Shown: in pieces, positions 61,600 to 64,000 of the stretch
Layout: the number at the start of each line of letters is the position of its first letter
Numbering within the stretch: position 1 is the stretch's first letter
Source of the DNA: Winogradskyella sp046545555
GTDB lineage: Bacteria; Bacteroidota; Bacteroidia; Flavobacteriales; Flavobacteriaceae
Direction: 5' to 3'
NCBI RefSeq assembly: GCF_046545555.1
Contig: NZ_JBHZTH010000004.1
Location: 224,565-288,564 of the forward strand
DNA length: 64,000 nucleotides
Position numbers and translations under genes: made by a program
Notes under the pieces: model-generated
The model's input: only the letters and a program-made list of their open reading frames with translations
What the model was told of the DNA's origin: nothing
Database searches by the model: none

Positions 61600-64000
61600 A
61601 TGTATAATATGAGAAATAAATACAATTATGTTTCTATGGTAAATATAACTAAAGCTATAATAATAGCTCTTGTACTTATTATACCAAATCTGCTTTTAGC
61701 GCAAGCAAACTCGCAGGCATCTTCTATACAGACAGATGTATCGTTTCAGTGGGAAGATACTCAAGGAGCAAATTTAAATAGTTCGGCTACTATTAAGTCA
61801 ATTACTATTAGCGGATTAGAGTACAACACATTTGTTGTGCCTACAAGTTATGAAATGACACGGCTAGGTCCAGATGGGCCTGCATCAAATAGAATAAAGC
61901 TTAATGGCCCTAATCTTCCTGGTAATAGTAGTGGGGCAAATTGGATTACAGATGCTACAGCTGCATTTCAAGATAAAAACTTAAATCATTATTTTACGGC
62001 AAATCCTAATGGGCGTAATATCTGTTCAGACTCAATTGCTGCACTAAATACCGACGCACAGAAACAAACAATTTTTTATAGTCCATCCATACCTTCTAAT
62101 GCTGATGCTGTATTAGCAGTTACAGAAAGAGGAGCAAATAATTGCTTTTATCTAGAAGTTTGGGGAACTCCTGCAGGTGGTGGACCTGAAGAAAAACTCG
62201 GAGCAACTTTTGTAAGAAATGTTGGTAATTATACTGGCTGTACTTATGCTCCACCATTGCCAGGTTCAGATTATTGGCACTCTGGTCGTTGTAATGAAAA
62301 TGGACAAACTGTTGGGATTGCGCTCTTCTATTTAAATGATATTGCCCCAACAGGATCAAAGATTACAAAAATTGAATTTATTGCTGCTACTCGAGATCAT
62401 GGTGATGGCAAATTTTTTATTTTACAGAAATATGCAGAAGATCAGGAATCAACAAGATGTTTAAATGAAACTTTTAATGGTGATTTGTCTAATGATACAA
62501 ATGTACCGGATAATTCGACTTACACCCTAGTGAGTGGACCAACACCGGCAGGTCAATCATTTACTTTAAATTCAAATGGAACTTATGAATACATTCCTTC
62601 AACAGGATATATAGGAGATGTTAACTTCTCATATGAAGTCTGTTTACCTGCTCCCAATAGCAGTGTTTGTGATACTGGTAATGTAACTATGACTTTTATT
62701 GATTTACCACCTGACCCTGCTTTTACAATCAGTTGTGGATCTTCGTACGATGATTTTATTGTTACAGTAGATAGTCCTTTAGGGTCTGAGTTCGAGTATT
62801 CATTAAATGATGGAGTTTATCAAGATTCTCCAATATTTAATGACCTTAATCAAGGTACTTATAACCTATTAGTTAGAAATAAATTAATCGGTTGTACCAC
62901 TGCATATAGCAGCAACCCTGTCTTATTAACACCACTTGAATTAATTGGTACAACAACTGATATTTTGTGTAAAGGTGAAAATACAGGTGCTATAGATATC
63001 ACTGTTTCAGGTGGATATCCTCCATATACTATTTCATGGAGTAATTCAGCCACTTCAGAGGATATCGACAGTTTATATGCTGGCGATTATACGGTGACAA
63101 TAACAGATACTACTGGTTGTTCTATTAATGAAACATTTACTTTAAATCAGCCAACAGAAGATTTAGAGTCTTCAATATCTGCTACTCAAATTTTATGTAA
63201 TGGTGATAATACAGGTACTATAGATTTAACCATATCTGGTGGTACAGGACCTTATACAGTTTTATGGAACAATAATTCTACAGATGAAGATCTTAATAAT
63301 CTCATAGCAGGGACATATATTGTCACTATTACAGATGCCAACAATTGTGAAATAACTGACGAGATTATTATAACTGAGCCTACTGATCCATTAAATGCCA
63401 GCGTTAGTAGTATTGAGAATGTGGATTGTTCTGGTAGCAGTACGGGAAGTTTTGTTATTGAAGGATCTGGTGGCACTGCTCCATATACTTATAGTGTTAA
63501 TAATGGTGTAAATACTCAATCAAGTGGGTTTTTTGAAAACCTATCAGACGATTCTTATACTGTATTAGTCACAGATGCAAACAATTGTACTTTTACATTA
63601 AATGTAAATATCGATACTGACGATACTGAAGATCCAACGATTTCAGTTCCTAATGCTTTTATAATAGAGGGGTGCTCAACGTTAGATATTACCTCTGATG
63701 ACGTTAATTTAATATTTAATTATTCAGAGTCTCAATCTGGTGATATTCAGTCTTCTTTTGCAACCAACTCTGAATATATTGCTTCTGATGATGCTTCAAT
63801 TCAAAGTATAACATATATAGATATTACTACAAGTTCTAATAATTGCCCACTAGTAGTTTTAAGAACTTTTACCGTAACAGATGATTGTGGGAATACAGCT
63901 TCTGCGACGCAAACCATTACTGTTGAAGATACAACACCACCTACTATCACAGCACCTGCTGATGTAACTATCGAGTGTACAGATGATGAGTCTTCTGCTA
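61600..64000 (+). CDS. Giant SprB-repeat surface adhesin, 5' part (runs off the window)
   Basis: The frame from ATG 61600 is open for 800 codons to the right edge. It has a signal peptide (hydrophobic core about 15-36, ending LLLAQA). Up to about residue 280 there is no named domain. A cadherin-like/Ig segment lies at about 290-360. Three SprB repeats follow at about 450-516, 526-594 and 602-671 (each with SGG-PY-W, AG-Y-V-I-TD and NC elements). A further beta domain and a DTTPPTITAPADVTIECTD-like HYR junction come next. Such proteins are T9SS substrates and gliding adhesins; the C-terminal sorting domain would be outside the window. Confidence 0.85.
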   Translation, partial: MYNMRNKYNYVSMVNITKAIIIALVLIIPNLLLAQANSQASSIQTDVSFQWEDTQGANLNSSATIKSITISGLEYNTFVVPTSYEMTRLGPDGPASNRIKLNGPNLPGNSSGANWITDATAAFQDKNLNHYFTANPNGRNICSDSIAALNTDAQKQTIFYSPSIPSNADAVLAVTERGANNCFYLEVWGTPAGGGPEEKLGATFVRNVGNYTGCTYAPPLPGSDYWHSGRCNENGQTVGIALFYLNDIAPTGSKITKIEFIAATRDHGDGKFFILQKYAEDQESTRCLNETFNGDLSNDTNVPDNSTYTLVSGPTPAGQSFTLNSNGTYEYIPSTGYIGDVNFSYEVCLPAPNSSVCDTGNVTMTFIDLPPDPAFTISCGSSYDDFIVTVDSPLGSEFEYSLNDGVYQDSPIFNDLNQGTYNLLVRNKLIGCTTAYSSNPVLLTPLELIGTTTDILCKGENTGAIDITVSGGYPPYTISWSNSATSEDIDSLYAGDYTVTITDTTGCSINETFTLNQPTEDLESSISATQILCNGDNTGTIDLTISGGTGPYTVLWNNNSTDEDLNNLIAGTYIVTITDANNCEITDEIIITEPTDPLNASVSSIENVDCSGSSTGSFVIEGSGGTAPYTYSVNNGVNTQSSGFFENLSDDSYTVLVTDANNCTFTLNVNIDTDDTEDPTISVPNAFIIEGCSTLDITSDDVNLIFNYSESQSGDIQSSFATNSEYIASDDASIQSITYIDITTSSNNCPLVVLRTFTVTDDCGNTASATQTITVEDTTPPTITAPADVTIECTDDESSA

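Noticed and set aside
62120..63476. Three minus-strand frames inside the adhesin gene
   Set aside because: They lie within one continuous 800-codon plus frame with recognisable domains.

Overview
The window is AT-rich chromosomal DNA from a member of the Bacteroidota, most likely a marine Flavobacteriaceae (Winogradskyella/Psychroserpens/Olleya-like; the genus is inference). The evidence is the gene set: a beta-barrel TonB-type receptor with a carboxypeptidase-like N-terminus, SprB repeats, DUF3667, DUF4834, DUF3822, DUF4212 and YfhO proteins, a sulfonolipid-type acyltransferase, a DnaX without its zinc module, and KdnB. Promoters follow the Bacteroidota -7 rule TAnnTTTG, and Shine-Dalgarno sequences are almost absent. 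I see no rRNA, tRNA, CRISPR array, prophage or insertion sequence. The only non-coding RNA gene recognised is RNase P RNA (rnpB) near 54 kb.

Layout. 0-6.3 kb: an ECF sigma factor with a tiny partner gene, divergent from uvrA, then a membrane protein, a DUF3108-like secreted protein and a DUF3667 membrane protein. 6.4-8.9 kb: two paralogous secreted proteins with a 16-residue repeat, each behind a sigma54-type -24/-12 promoter. 8.9-14.6 kb: a minus-strand envelope operon (DUF4834, YfhO, GT4 glycosyltransferase, flippase). 14.7-19.3 kb: a putative sulfonolipid module (GNAT N-acyltransferase, cysteate C-acyltransferase-like PLP enzyme, cysteate-synthase-like PLP enzyme). 19.4-28.4 kb: oligopeptidase B, YbaB, a lipoprotein that looks like a thioester-domain protein, an orphan ATP-grasp enzyme, threonine aldolase and a large secreted metalloprotease. 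28.5-34.6 kb: prfB with its programmed frameshift, HAD phosphatases, an ArsC-like protein, an outer-membrane receptor and a Lys-rich miniprotein.

34.6-40 kb: an acetate/solute uptake operon (AGCS symporter, DUF4212 plus SSS symporter, acetyl-CoA synthetase). 40.3-44 kb: a multipass acyltransferase, then a LysR regulator divergent from two small genes and an SbtA-type bicarbonate transporter. 44.2-45.7 kb: a lipoprotein esterase and an NTF2-like protein. 45.7-51.6 kb: a long minus-strand run with a RecD-like helicase, DUF4126, KdsB, HAD, CAT-like, KdnB and PlsC-like proteins, pointing to Kdo/8-amino-Kdo and lipid work on the outer membrane. 51.7-57.2 kb: a membrane protein, DUF3822, rsmD, rnpB, dnaX, a lipoprotein and miaE. 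57.2-61.3 kb: a porin-like protein and a polyphosphate operon (SixA-like, ppk1, ppx). From 61.6 kb a giant SprB-repeat adhesin gene runs off the right edge.

The most promising material for new biology is the sigma54-controlled repeat-protein pair, the Cys/Gln thioester-like lipoprotein, the SbtA cluster with two unknown small proteins, and the three-gene sulfonolipid neighbourhood. Several gene starts were moved: upstream TTG codons that extend some reading frames lie inside promoter -7 or -33 boxes and are not start codons. A few TTG starts (40288, 48067, 52465) do appear to be real.
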